Shown here: positions 1 through 5,079 of the stretch, one piece after another | Layout: every line of letters starts with the position of its first letter | Numbering within the stretch: position 1 is the stretch's first letter | NCBI RefSeq assembly: GCF_024684275.1 | Contig: NZ_JAIKXF010000033.1 | Location: 1 to 6,416 of the forward strand | Length of the DNA stretch: 6,416 nt | Direction: 5' to 3' | From: Ruminococcus sp. | Lineage (GTDB): Bacteria > Bacillota_A > Clostridia > Oscillospirales > Ruminococcaceae | The notes under the pieces: model-generated | The model's input: the letters and a program-made list of their open reading frames with translations, nothing else | Database searches by the model: none | Told to the model about the DNA's origin: nothing | Position numbers and translations under genes: made by a program

Positions 1-103
1 TTTTCGTATGGAATACTTGTATGGAATGCGTTTTTAAAAGCTGAAATACTATTCTTCTAATTGAATTTAATTTCAACATTCTTTTCAATAATACATGAGA
101 AAA

Positions 104-127
104 CCAGTGCAGCGAATACTGCACCGG
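104..127 (-). terminator. Hairpin with minus-strand T-tract, probable rho-independent terminator
   Basis: Arms at 104-112 and 119-127 with a 6-nt loop pair over 9 bp on the minus strand, counting one G-U pair. On the plus strand the same position is an A-C mismatch. The minus-strand transcript continues directly into TTTTCT, as expected for a terminator in that direction. No minus-strand gene ends just upstream (128-338 is gene-free), so it may be a back-up stop for the surface-protein transcript or belong to a lost gene. Confidence 0.5.
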
Positions 128-244
128 CTCTATTCCCAATAATTCTAAATGTAAGATAGTATTCTATTTATCGGGAACAGAAGATTTGTGCACTAACATC
201 GAAGGACTTTTGTTGGCCAATTTGAAAGATTAATAATTTATCAG

Positions 245-273
245 CCGACTGTGGTTACTAAATCCACAGTCGG
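245..273 (+). terminator. Perfect 10-bp stem hairpin, terminator-like
   Basis: CCGACTGTGG at 245-254 and its exact complement at 264-273 flank a 9-nt loop. On the plus strand the stem is followed by TTTATCTT, a modest T-tract, so it would terminate a plus-strand transcript entering from the left. On the minus strand it is followed by a weaker A/T-rich run, so a bidirectional role is possible. Confidence 0.55.
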
Positions 274-290
274 TTTATCTTAATGCTAAC

Positions 291-327
291 AAGAGAAACG
301 GCTCCCATACAGGGAGCCGGTTCTCTT
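291..327 (-). terminator. Long hairpin terminator after the surface-protein gene
   Basis: Arms 291-306 and 312-327 form a 16-bp stem with a single internal mismatch and a 5-nt loop. It begins 12 nt beyond the stop of the surface-protein gene. The descending arm on the minus strand ends in TTTCTCTTGTT, which supplies a T-rich tail. Its position and stability make it the primary terminator of that gene. Confidence 0.75.
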
Positions 328-338
328 ATAGTTCAGGA

Positions 339-1751
339 TTACTTTTTGTTTTCTTTGCAATGTTTATTATCAGATATAATAATTGAAGTTATACCAAGAC
401 CAATCAACACAAATGCTCCAAGAATGATATATAAATATATCATTGAATTATTACCGGTTTGAGGCAGTTCAGTATCACTGTTTGAAGTGCCATCATTATT
501 TGCATTTGATGAATCTGTTGTAGTCGAAGTTTCTGTAGAAGATGAAGTGGAGGTTGTAGATGTTGCAGAGGTTGTAGATGTGGAGTCTGTAGTAGCTGCA
601 GTTGTAGTAGCGGTAGTTGTTGTTGAAGTTTCTGTAGAAGATGAAGTAGAGGTTGTAGATGTTGTAGTGGTGGAGTCTGTAGTAGCTGCAGTAGTAGTTG
701 TAGTAGTTGTTGTTGTTGTTGAGGTTTCTGTAGTTGATGAAGTAGTGGTTGTAGATGTTGTAGTGGTAGATTCTATTATTGTTTCAGAGGGGGTATTACT
801 GCGGAATGTAAAATAACCTGGATGCTCTTCTGTATCAATACATGCATATGAACTATCAATATTTGTGTCTGAAAAAAGGGTTTTATTACCACCAACAAGT
901 CCTATACAACGATTAAAAAGGGAATCTTTTTCGCCTAAAATTTTTAATGATGCTGTAGACCATTCATTAGAAACATAAATAGTGTGTAATTGTTTGCAAC
1001 TATCAAACATCCACATCATGCTTATAGCTCTTTTGGTGTTAAAACTACTTAAATCGAGATCAGATAGCTTTGAACATCCAGAGAATAATCTACTAAACAT
1101 GGTAACATTGCTTGTATCAAAATTGTCAACGCGTAAGAATAAGAGCTCCTTACAGTCTTCAAACATATTAGACAGAGATTCTAAATTAGGTGTTTCAAAA
1201 TTCTCTAAGTTAAGTATTTTTAATTTACTACACCTATTAAACATAGAATCCATTTGTCTTACATTTCTTACATCAAAGCTGCTTAAATCTAATTTTTCAA
1301 GGTTGTTACAGTCATTAAACATTGAAGCCATTGTTGTGACTTTACTTGTATTAAAATTACTAATATCAAGATATTCCAGATTATGGCAATTATGAAACAT
1401 ACTTTCCATATTTGTTGTATTACTGGTATCAGCCTTTGACAGATCAATTGAAGTAGCTTTGCAATTATAGAACAAACGGGAACAAATCTCAGGGAGAATC
1501 GTACCTTCTTCTGCTACAATTGTTTTTATTCTTTCATCTTGCATACCAGGGAAATCGATTTCATTTAAGATTGTCCCTCTTAAAGTTAATACGCCAGTTT
1601 CTTCATCGAAAGTCCAATTTGAAGAATCCTCAGCATGAACTTCAAGACATGTTTTCAAATTTGCTCCGTTGTAACTATTCATTGCGGAAACACTACCTAT
1701 TAGCGCAAATGATAAAACAGAAGCAGTTATTCTTTTGATAATCGTTTTCAT
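339..1751 (-). CDS. BspA-type leucine-rich-repeat surface protein with LPXTG anchor
   Basis: This is a 470-residue secreted, cell-wall-anchored protein. Residues 1-24 are a signal peptide: a KTIIKR basic start, a hydrophobic core, then VSA. Residues 47-60 read WTFDEETGVLTLRG, a usual opening of these proteins. Residues 90-285 hold about seven DUF285/BspA repeats of 25-26 residues, of the form SMFxxCxxLxxLDLSxFdTsnV, with the MF..C core near 118, 144, 170, 196, 222, 248 and 279. HPGYFTF (310-316) closes the repeat domain. A threonine/serine stalk (about 326-420) leads to the sortase motif LPQTG at 429-433, a membrane helix (about 438-460) and a basic tail. The ATG has GGAGGT five bases upstream (1757-1762). 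In this family such repeats mediate adhesion or protein binding; the ligand here is unknown. It is probably transcribed alone from the promoter at 1827-1855. Confidence 0.93.
   Translation of the reverse strand: MKTIIKRITASVLSFALIGSVSAMNSYNGANLKTCLEVHAEDSSNWTFDEETGVLTLRGTILNEIDFPGMQDERIKTIVAEEGTILPEICSRLFYNCKATSIDLSKADTSNTTNMESMFHNCHNLEYLDISNFNTSKVTTMASMFNDCNNLEKLDLSSFDVRNVRQMDSMFNRCSKLKILNLENFETPNLESLSNMFEDCKELLFLRVDNFDTSNVTMFSRLFSGCSKLSDLDLSSFNTKRAISMMWMFDSCKQLHTIYVSNEWSTASLKILGEKDSLFNRCIGLVGGNKTLFSDTNIDSSYACIDTEEHPGYFTFRSNTPSETIIESTTTTSTTTTSSTTETSTTTTTTTTTTAATTDSTTTTSTTSTSSSTETSTTTTATTTAATTDSTSTTSATSTTSTSSSTETSTTTDSSNANNDGTSNSDTELPQTGNNSMIYLYIILGAFVLIGLGITSIIISDNKHCKENKK
526..780 (-). repeat. 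Three imperfect tandem repeats encoding the Thr/Ser stalk
   Basis: Units begin at 526, 625 and 721 (plus-strand coordinates), spaced 99 and 96 bp. Each starts with a GAAGTTTCTGTAG-like block (GAGGTTTCTGTAG in the third), followed by a GATGAAGT...GTTGTAGATGTTG block. They encode STETSTTT... units of 32-33 residues. Because both spacings are multiples of three, gain or loss of a unit would change stalk length without breaking the frame. The region also gives a long valine-rich shadow reading frame on the other strand, which is not a gene. Confidence 0.8.
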
Positions 1752-1826
1752 CTTTTACCTCCAACGTAAATAATTGATTATAGTATGTACGATATTTAAA
1801 AATTTATATCATAATACGATTATAGT

Positions 1827-1855
1827 ATTTTATCATTTTTCTTGATAATTGTCAA
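1827..1855 (-). promoter_or_regulatory. Sigma-A promoter of the surface-protein gene
   Basis: On the minus strand, TTGACA (1850-1855) is separated by exactly 17 bp from TAAAAT (1827-1832). The predicted start point near 1820 leaves a leader of roughly 70 nt before the GGAGGT ribosome site. An 11-bp direct repeat (GATTATAGTAT at 1776-1786 and 1818-1828) overlaps the -10 edge and the leader. Confidence 0.8.
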
Positions 1856-1888
1856 GTCTAATTATGCTGTTTGTTCCATAAGCAAAAG

Positions 1889-1920
1889 AATTAAAGAGCC
1901 AATGATGCGACTCTTTAATT
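1889..1920 (-). terminator. 10-bp stem hairpin, possible terminator of the minus-strand genes upstream
   Basis: AATTAAAGAG (1889-1898) and its complement (1911-1920) flank a 12-nt loop. On the minus strand the stem is followed by CTTTTGCTT. It is AT-rich and therefore only moderately stable. It lies before the surface-protein promoter in the direction of transcription, which suits a boundary between transcription units. Confidence 0.5.
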
Positions 1921-2152
1921 TATATCATACATATTTATTCATTTGCCTGTGATATGTAGCCTTTCCGCTATATTACGCATTGCAGAAGCTGTACTCCTGT
2001 GTCAATGATGTCAGTGACGTGTCCCCTTTATTTGCAACGTTTCAAATGATAAAAAACCATGTATTTGAAACGCTTTTTGAATGTGCCATAAGACTTTAGT
2101 CTATTGATATACTTCAGAATTCCTGGTTACTGAACTTAATCATTGCATTATG
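1921..2152. other. Gene-poor stretch with a decayed minus-strand reading frame
   Basis: I see no intact gene. On the minus strand, a single frame from about 2093 down to 1942 reads as plausible protein (for example FQIHGFLSFETLQIKGTRH, then STASAMRNIAERLHITGK) but is interrupted by two TGA codons around 2007-2021 and has no start. It may be a relic of a former gene or a short mobile repeat. The GTGTCCCC block near 2020 resembles motifs in small intergenic repeats, but I cannot confirm this from one copy. Confidence 0.3.
2038..2072 (+). terminator. 10-bp inverted repeat followed by T5 on the plus strand
   Basis: CGTTTCAAAT (2038-2047) and its exact complement (2063-2072) flank a 15-nt loop. 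CTTTTT follows on the plus strand, giving a terminator-like shape. No plus-strand gene ends upstream, so it could instead be an isolated inverted repeat from a lost element. Confidence 0.35.
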
Positions 2153-2395
2153 TCATTTATTGATTATTAATAATTTATTTGCATCTTTCTGAAACTCGTA
2201 ATCTGTGCATCTAATAACCACGTTATATTTTTTACAAAAATAATCTATAACACGTTCTATCATTTCGGATGCATTGCTGTCAAGATCACACAATGGGAAT
2301 ATGCGTACCTGTTTACATAGTCTGAGCATCTCTGAAATAGCAGCAATATGAAAATCGTAGTTTTCCTCCTCATAATGACTTATAGCAACACTGCA
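2153..2395 (-). pseudogene. C-terminal remnant of a SAM-dependent methyltransferase
   Basis: This minus-strand frame encodes about 80 residues and ends at a TGA (2153-2155). It contains YDFHIAAISEMLRLC, VRIFPLCDL and TDYEFQK. From memory, the order FHI.AI.EMLR - VRIFPL - DYEFQKGGN is the C-terminal half of a family of bacterial class I methyltransferases, where the usual GGN is DAN here. The N-terminal SAM-binding domain is absent. The frame closes at a TGA (2417-2419) a few codons upstream, and the first 16 nt overlap the end of the neighbouring small gene. The only ATG (2327-2329) would give 58 residues and lacks a good ribosome site. I read it as a truncated, non-functional tail. The family identification is recall-based. 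Confidence 0.6.
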
Positions 2396-2754
2396 TTTAT
2401 TTTTTCGCAGTATAGATCAAACTTGATATCCTGTTCATCTGAATAGAGATGGAAATTATTGTCGCTTCCTGAATTTGAATATTCATCTATCGTAAAACCG
2501 CTGAATAATCCGTTTGCCATATCGAAATTCAAATTTCCTCTTATGTTGTATAACGAGAGCTCAATTTTGTACTGATGATTATAATCTGTAAGCAGTAATG
2601 TGATCTTATTGGTATAATCACAATAATACTCATCAATGACTTTTGAACTATAATTCAGCTCCACTATAGTTCCAAAGCGCCACCAATATTGAAACTCTGG
2701 CGGGATCTTCTCCTTAAGAATGTCTATGCCGTTTATTCTCTTTTGATTGAACAT
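2380..2754 (-). CDS. Small protein of unknown function
   Basis: This is a 124-residue protein that I do not recognise with certainty. It has no signal peptide or membrane helix, so it is probably cytoplasmic. Conserved-looking blocks are PPEFQYWWRFG (18-28), LLLTDYNHQYKIELSLYNIRG, and a closing FDLYCEKI. Alternating hydrophobic residues suggest a mostly beta fold. General size and architecture recall small immunity-type proteins that end in a ...F.C..I strand (such as Imm50-like families), but no toxin gene is adjacent, so this is only a suggestion. The ATG has AGGTGA upstream (2758-2763). It is driven by a perfect promoter (2786-2814). Its 3' end overlaps the methyltransferase remnant by 16 nt, and its promoter lies inside the tail of a YbaK-domain remnant. 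It appears to have been placed between two broken genes. Confidence 0.75.
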   Translation of the reverse strand: MFNQKRINGIDILKEKIPPEFQYWWRFGTIVELNYSSKVIDEYYCDYTNKITLLLTDYNHQYKIELSLYNIRGNLNFDMANGLFSGFTIDEYSNSGSDNNFHLYSDEQDIKFDLYCEKINAVLL

Positions 2755-2785
2755 ACTATCACCTATACAGATTTGTTTTTCTTAG

Positions 2786-2814
2786 ATTATACAATATCAC
2801 AACAGTTATGTCAA
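2786..2814 (-). promoter_or_regulatory. Perfect consensus sigma-A promoter of the small unknown gene
   Basis: On the minus strand, TTGACA (2809-2814) and TATAAT (2786-2791) are separated by exactly 17 bp. The start point would be near 2779, giving a leader of about 25 nt. The -35 hexamer coincides with the last two sense codons (TTG ACA) of the YbaK-domain remnant. Confidence 0.88.
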
Positions 2815-2886
2815 CATCAGGCAACCAGTCCCTCGACAGTATCTGAGCATATCATCTCGGAGCAGCCGTACTGTATATGTATTTAT
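2806..2886 (-). pseudogene. C-terminal remnant of a second YbaK-domain gene
   Basis: Read on the minus strand, this stretch encodes INTYTVRLLRDDMLRYCR, then a short tail to a TAA at 2806-2808. The intact neighbouring gene encodes INTSTVRLLRDDMLKYVR. At the DNA level the two share the block GCATATCATC.CGGAGCAG (2848-2867, compare 2992-3011). Most differences between the copies are synonymous (for example GTT/GTA, CGC/CGG, CGT/CGA, CTT/CTC, TAT/TAC). This indicates a diverged homologous gene rather than a fresh copying error. Nothing recognisable remains upstream of the INT codons: a TAG lies a few codons before them. Confidence 0.75.
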
Positions 2887-2931
2887 ATTATACTAAACAG
2901 ACCTAAATAATTATCTGCATGGCTTTAATTA

Positions 2932-3477
2932 TCATTCTACCGGCAAATCTATAAATATAGGCTCATGCTTAGCCTCACGGACATATTTAAGCATATCATC
3001 ACGGAGCAGGCGAACTGTCGAAGTGTTGATGCCTGGGTGTCCGCAGATGTATTCATCTTTCATCAGATCGTTATCTATGACAAGCTGAATGTTGTTGTCT
3101 GTATCAAATATGAGCTCCAGTGCTGATACAGAACCGGGGATAGTGTGGAGATACTCCTGCATCTTATCAGCTTCAGCGAACGAAAGACGAGCACAGTTAA
3201 GCTGAGAAGTCAGGAACTTAGTCTTGAAGGGCTTATCTCCCGGCATAAGGAGCATATAGAAACTTGTCTTCTGACGGTTACAGAGAAACAGGTTCTTGCA
3301 TATCTTAGCTCCAAGTACCTTCTCGATTGCCAGACAATCCTCCATAGTATCAGCGTGGTCGTGGTCAGCACGCTTATAATCTATGCCGAGAGTATCAAGC
3401 TTATCGTATATAGCCATTTCTACGTCAGAACGCAACTCAGTTGGTCTTCCTGTATAAAGTTTGTTATCAATATTCAT
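2932..3477 (-). CDS. YbaK/ProXp-type prolyl-tRNA editing (deacylase) domain protein
   Basis: This 181-residue stand-alone editing protein is of the family that hydrolyses mischarged aminoacyl-tRNA(Pro), typically Ala-tRNA(Pro), in the cytoplasm. The sequence shows the family landmarks: LGAKICKNLFLCNRQK (55-70), in which K61 matches the conserved catalytic lysine, then MLLMPGDKPFKTK (75-87), ARLSFA (96-101), IPGSVSALEL (113-122) and GHPGINTST (146-154). Its length is normal for the PrdX/ProXp-ala group. The ATG is preceded by AAGGAG at 3485-3490, seven bases upstream. It has its own promoter (3549-3577) and no obvious hairpin after its stop. A diverged relic of the same C-terminus lies just downstream at 2806-2886. 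Which mischarged amino acid it clears cannot be told from the sequence alone. Confidence 0.92.
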   Translation of the reverse strand: MNIDNKLYTGRPTELRSDVEMAIYDKLDTLGIDYKRADHDHADTMEDCLAIEKVLGAKICKNLFLCNRQKTSFYMLLMPGDKPFKTKFLTSQLNCARLSFAEADKMQEYLHTIPGSVSALELIFDTDNNIQLVIDNDLMKDEYICGHPGINTSTVRLLRDDMLKYVREAKHEPIFIDLPVE

Positions 3478-3548
3478 TTAAAAGCTCCTTTACCAGTTGT
3501 CACGCATAAGGAAAACTGTGATAATAAAAATTACTTTTTGCTGATTCA

Positions 3549-3577
3549 ATTATAACATACGCTCACAATTTGGTCAA
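3549..3577 (-). promoter_or_regulatory. Promoter of the tRNA-editing gene
   Basis: On the minus strand, TTGACC (3572-3577) lies 17 bp from a perfect TATAAT (3549-3554), which is also preceded by TGT, an extended -10 element. The leader would be about 65 nt. It begins only 10 bp beyond the T-tract of the integrase terminator, so the two genes are transcriptionally separate. Confidence 0.85.
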
Positions 3578-3587
3578 TAGTTCAAAC

Positions 3588-3610
3588 AAAAAAAGCAGCC
3601 GCAAGGCTGC
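3588..3610 (-). terminator. Strong rho-independent terminator of the integrase gene
   Basis: On the minus strand, GCAGCC, a TTGC loop and GGCTGC (3595-3610) form a compact 6-bp GC-rich stem followed by seven T residues (3588-3594). It lies 23 nt beyond the integrase stop codon. Confidence 0.92.
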
Positions 3611-3633
3611 CTAATAATAACAATTCATAAATT

Positions 3634-4677
3634 CTAATCCTTATCTGAACCTTCAATCAGTCTGTTAAAGTAATCGTCGATCTTCTTATCGACCTGCTTA
3701 CGCTCCTCCGAGAACGTATGCTGATATACTGATTTAAGCGTAGAATTGGTCGACCACCCTCCCCTCTCCATCGCATACTTGTCAGGAATGTTAAGCATGA
3801 GCATAACACTCGCAGACAAGTGACGGAGATCATGAAAAGTCATGTGATAGTTATGCTCTTCAAGCAGCTTATAAAACTTGCTTCGCAGCGTCTGATACTC
3901 CATCTGAACTATAAACTCGTCTTCCTTCTCATGAGGAACAGCCGTGATGAGGTCTTTTATGTAGTCAGGTATAGTAAGCTTTCTTGTTGACTTGTATGTC
4001 TTATTCTGGTCACGAACATTATTTTTGCCGTCAAAATAGATATTACTGCGGCATACTGTAAGTGTATTATCCTTTAGATCTCTAAACTGAAGACCTCTTA
4101 CTTCGCTCATACGCAGCGACAGCCACATGGCCAAGAGACAAGGAAGCTCTATATCCGTGCCACGCACCATGTCGATTACCTGCTCCGCTGTGGGCAATTC
4201 CTTCAATTTTGGCTTCTTCGCAGGGTATGTCACATGAAGGATAGGGTTGATATCATACAGCTTAAGAGCTGCGCAGATCAAGTTAACACCTTCCTTAATT
4301 GTCTTTGCTCCTACCTTAACTGCATCTTCGTTTATAGCCTGCTGTACAGTAAAACTGTTTACTGCATTTACATCAAGCGGCATGAGGCTTTGTAATCTGT
4401 TCCTGCGAAGTATGCCGTATCCTCTCAGCGTTGATGGAGCAAGCACATTCTGTTTTGATGTTATATACCCATCCACTGCATCTGCAACCGTCAATCCTTC
4501 TTTACGCTTCATACCATTAATAATATACTCTGCTGCTAATTTCTCAGCCTCCCACTTAGTAGGTGCTGTAAACGACTCGCGTATCTTTTTACCGTTTTCA
4601 TCCAGTCCGACAAATACCTGAGCGTTCCAGCTGCCGGACTTTAATTGGTGTGCTTCTGGCATTTTTCGTTTAGGCAT
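3634..4677 (-). CDS. int: Tyrosine-type site-specific integrase
   Basis: This 347-residue tyrosine recombinase would catalyse integration and excision of a mobile element by strand exchange at attachment sites. Residues 10-50 form an AP2-like arm-binding start (LKSGSWNAQVFVGLDENGKK). Residues about 62-145 are the core-binding SAM-like domain (TVADAVDGYITSK...). The catalytic domain covers about 160-325. The active-site residues are visible: R189 in SLRMSEVRGL, a lysine near 226-233 in the beta-hairpin, H282 and R285 in FHDLRH, W308 in GGWS, and the nucleophile Y318 in SVYQH. It is full length with no disruption. GGAGGAA (4683-4689) precedes the ATG. It follows a small helix-turn-helix gene in the same direction, as in many integrative elements, and ends at a strong terminator. 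I could not identify its attachment site. Confidence 0.95.
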   Translation of the reverse strand: MPKRKMPEAHQLKSGSWNAQVFVGLDENGKKIRESFTAPTKWEAEKLAAEYIINGMKRKEGLTVADAVDGYITSKQNVLAPSTLRGYGILRRNRLQSLMPLDVNAVNSFTVQQAINEDAVKVGAKTIKEGVNLICAALKLYDINPILHVTYPAKKPKLKELPTAEQVIDMVRGTDIELPCLLAMWLSLRMSEVRGLQFRDLKDNTLTVCRSNIYFDGKNNVRDQNKTYKSTRKLTIPDYIKDLITAVPHEKEDEFIVQMEYQTLRSKFYKLLEEHNYHMTFHDLRHLSASVMLMLNIPDKYAMERGGWSTNSTLKSVYQHTFSEERKQVDKKIDDYFNRLIEGSDKD

Positions 4678-4698
4678 ATTAATTCCTCCATATATTAA

Positions 4699-4740
4699 TA
4701 GAGGACGTATTTAAGGCTTACACCATAATTACGCCCTCTA
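4699..4740 (-). promoter_or_regulatory. Long hairpin between the helix-turn-helix gene and the integrase
   Basis: Arms 4699-4709 and 4730-4740 pair over 11 bp on the minus-strand RNA (one G-U pair), with three further inner pairs after a mismatch. It fills the gap between the two genes and ends 9 bp before the integrase ribosome site. No T-tract follows on the minus strand, so it is a poor terminator. It fits better as an attenuator, a translation-modulating structure or a dyad operator for the adjacent helix-turn-helix protein. Confidence 0.5.
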
Positions 4741-4750
4741 TAATTTTTGA

Positions 4751-4978
4751 TTAAGCGCTGATCAACGCTTCGATATCAAGTCCCGAATGCTCAATGAAGA
4801 GCTGTACGCGCTTCAATGTGAGAGCAGAAGGATCATGGTCGTAGTTATACAATGTCCTTGTTGTGAGCTCCATCGTCTTTGCAAGAGCTTCGTCTGAAAG
4901 TTCATTAAGATATTGATAACGACGGATATTACTCCATATAACCATATAAAATGTATACGGCTTAGTTTTGGCTTTCAT
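4751..4978 (-). CDS. Small helix-turn-helix DNA-binding protein
   Basis: This is a 75-residue protein with a Cro/C1-like helix-turn-helix. LSDEALAKTMELTTRTLYNYDHD (27-49) matches the usual helix-turn-recognition-helix layout, and TLKRVQLFIEHSGLDIEAL (54-72) forms the packing helices. A GTG nine bases further upstream (4985-4987) could extend it by three residues. However, the GAGGTG at 4985-4990 sits six bases from the ATG at 4976-4978 and is the ribosome site, so I choose the ATG. It lies just upstream of the integrase in the same direction and probably regulates the element or acts in directionality, as small proteins next to integrases often do. It is not a recognisable winged-helix excisionase. 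No minus-strand promoter is obvious; transcription may come through from the ATPase side. Confidence 0.8.
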   Translation of the reverse strand: MKAKTKPYTFYMVIWSNIRRYQYLNELSDEALAKTMELTTRTLYNYDHDPSALTLKRVQLFIEHSGLDIEALISA

Positions 4979-4984
4979 AGTGTT

Positions 4985-4990
4985 CACCTC
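4985..4990 (-). promoter_or_regulatory. Ribosome binding site that sets the start of the helix-turn-helix gene
   Basis: GAGGTG on the minus strand lies six bases before the ATG at 4976-4978. Its final GTG is the alternative upstream start codon, and using that codon would leave no ribosome site in position. Confidence 0.7.
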
Positions 4991-5003
4991 GCTTTCTTAC
5001 TGC

Positions 5004-5032
5004 TTGACAGCGGAATGTTGTTGTAATATAAT
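5004..5032 (+). promoter_or_regulatory. Orphan perfect-consensus promoter on the plus strand
   Basis: TTGACA (5004-5009), a 17-bp spacer and TATAAT (5027-5032) make an exact sigma-A consensus. It points away from the helix-turn-helix gene and into the 3' end of the minus-strand ATPase remnant. No plus-strand gene follows. Initiation near 5039 would reach the GC-rich palindrome within about 10 nt. Confidence 0.75.
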
Positions 5033-5042
5033 AAGTATAAGT

Positions 5043-5079
5043 TGGTGCGCCCTTAAGGGCGCCCACTAGCTTTTTCTGA
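5043..5079 (+). terminator. GC-rich palindrome after the ATPase remnant, terminator-like on the plus strand
   Basis: GCGCCCTTAAGGGCGC (5047-5062) is a perfect 16-bp palindrome. On the plus strand the stem can extend by three more pairs with one bulged T (5043-5045 with 5063-5065), and T5 follows shortly after (5071-5075). On the minus strand it begins 4 nt after the ATPase stop, but no T-tract follows there. It may end a short plus-strand RNA from the promoter at 5004-5032, or weakly end the minus-strand transcript. Confidence 0.5.

Larger units (their letters stand above)
1..338. other. Gene-free region with three hairpins
   Basis: I find no convincing coding sequence on either strand. Apart from the three hairpins listed separately, there is a short direct repeat, GTATGGAAT, at 6-14 and 19-27. 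A short open stretch on the minus strand around 180-235 (reading ...QKSFDVSAQIFCSR-stop) has protein-like composition but no start or length, so I do not call it a gene. Confidence 0.5.

Noticed and set aside
487..816. Plus-strand valine-rich open frame of 109 codons
   Set aside because: It is the complement of the threonine-rich stalk codons of the surface-protein gene. The repeated GTT/GTA codons are a shadow of ACN/TCN codons on the other strand, and no ribosome site precedes it.
982..1395. Plus-strand open frame of 137 codons opposite the leucine-rich repeats
   Set aside because: Its periodic pattern mirrors the DUF285 repeats on the minus strand, and it has no ribosome site.
2396..2410. 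Programmed -1 frameshift at the A6 run (2400-2405) joining the small protein to the methyltransferase tail
   Set aside because: One extra A would fuse the frames, but no canonical slippery heptamer in phase or downstream structure is evident. The small protein has a natural-looking end (FDLYCEKI), so two adjacent unrelated sequences are simpler.
3555..3580. lac-operator-like AATTGTGAGCG beside the tRNA-editing promoter
   Set aside because: Only one half matches, there is no inverted partner, and no LacI-type gene is present, so it is probably a chance match.
4737..4765. Possible separate integrase promoter (TTGATC-N17-TATAGA, minus strand)
   Set aside because: Both hexamers match only four of six consensus positions, and the site lies within the 3' end of the helix-turn-helix gene. 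It is much weaker than the other promoters in this window.
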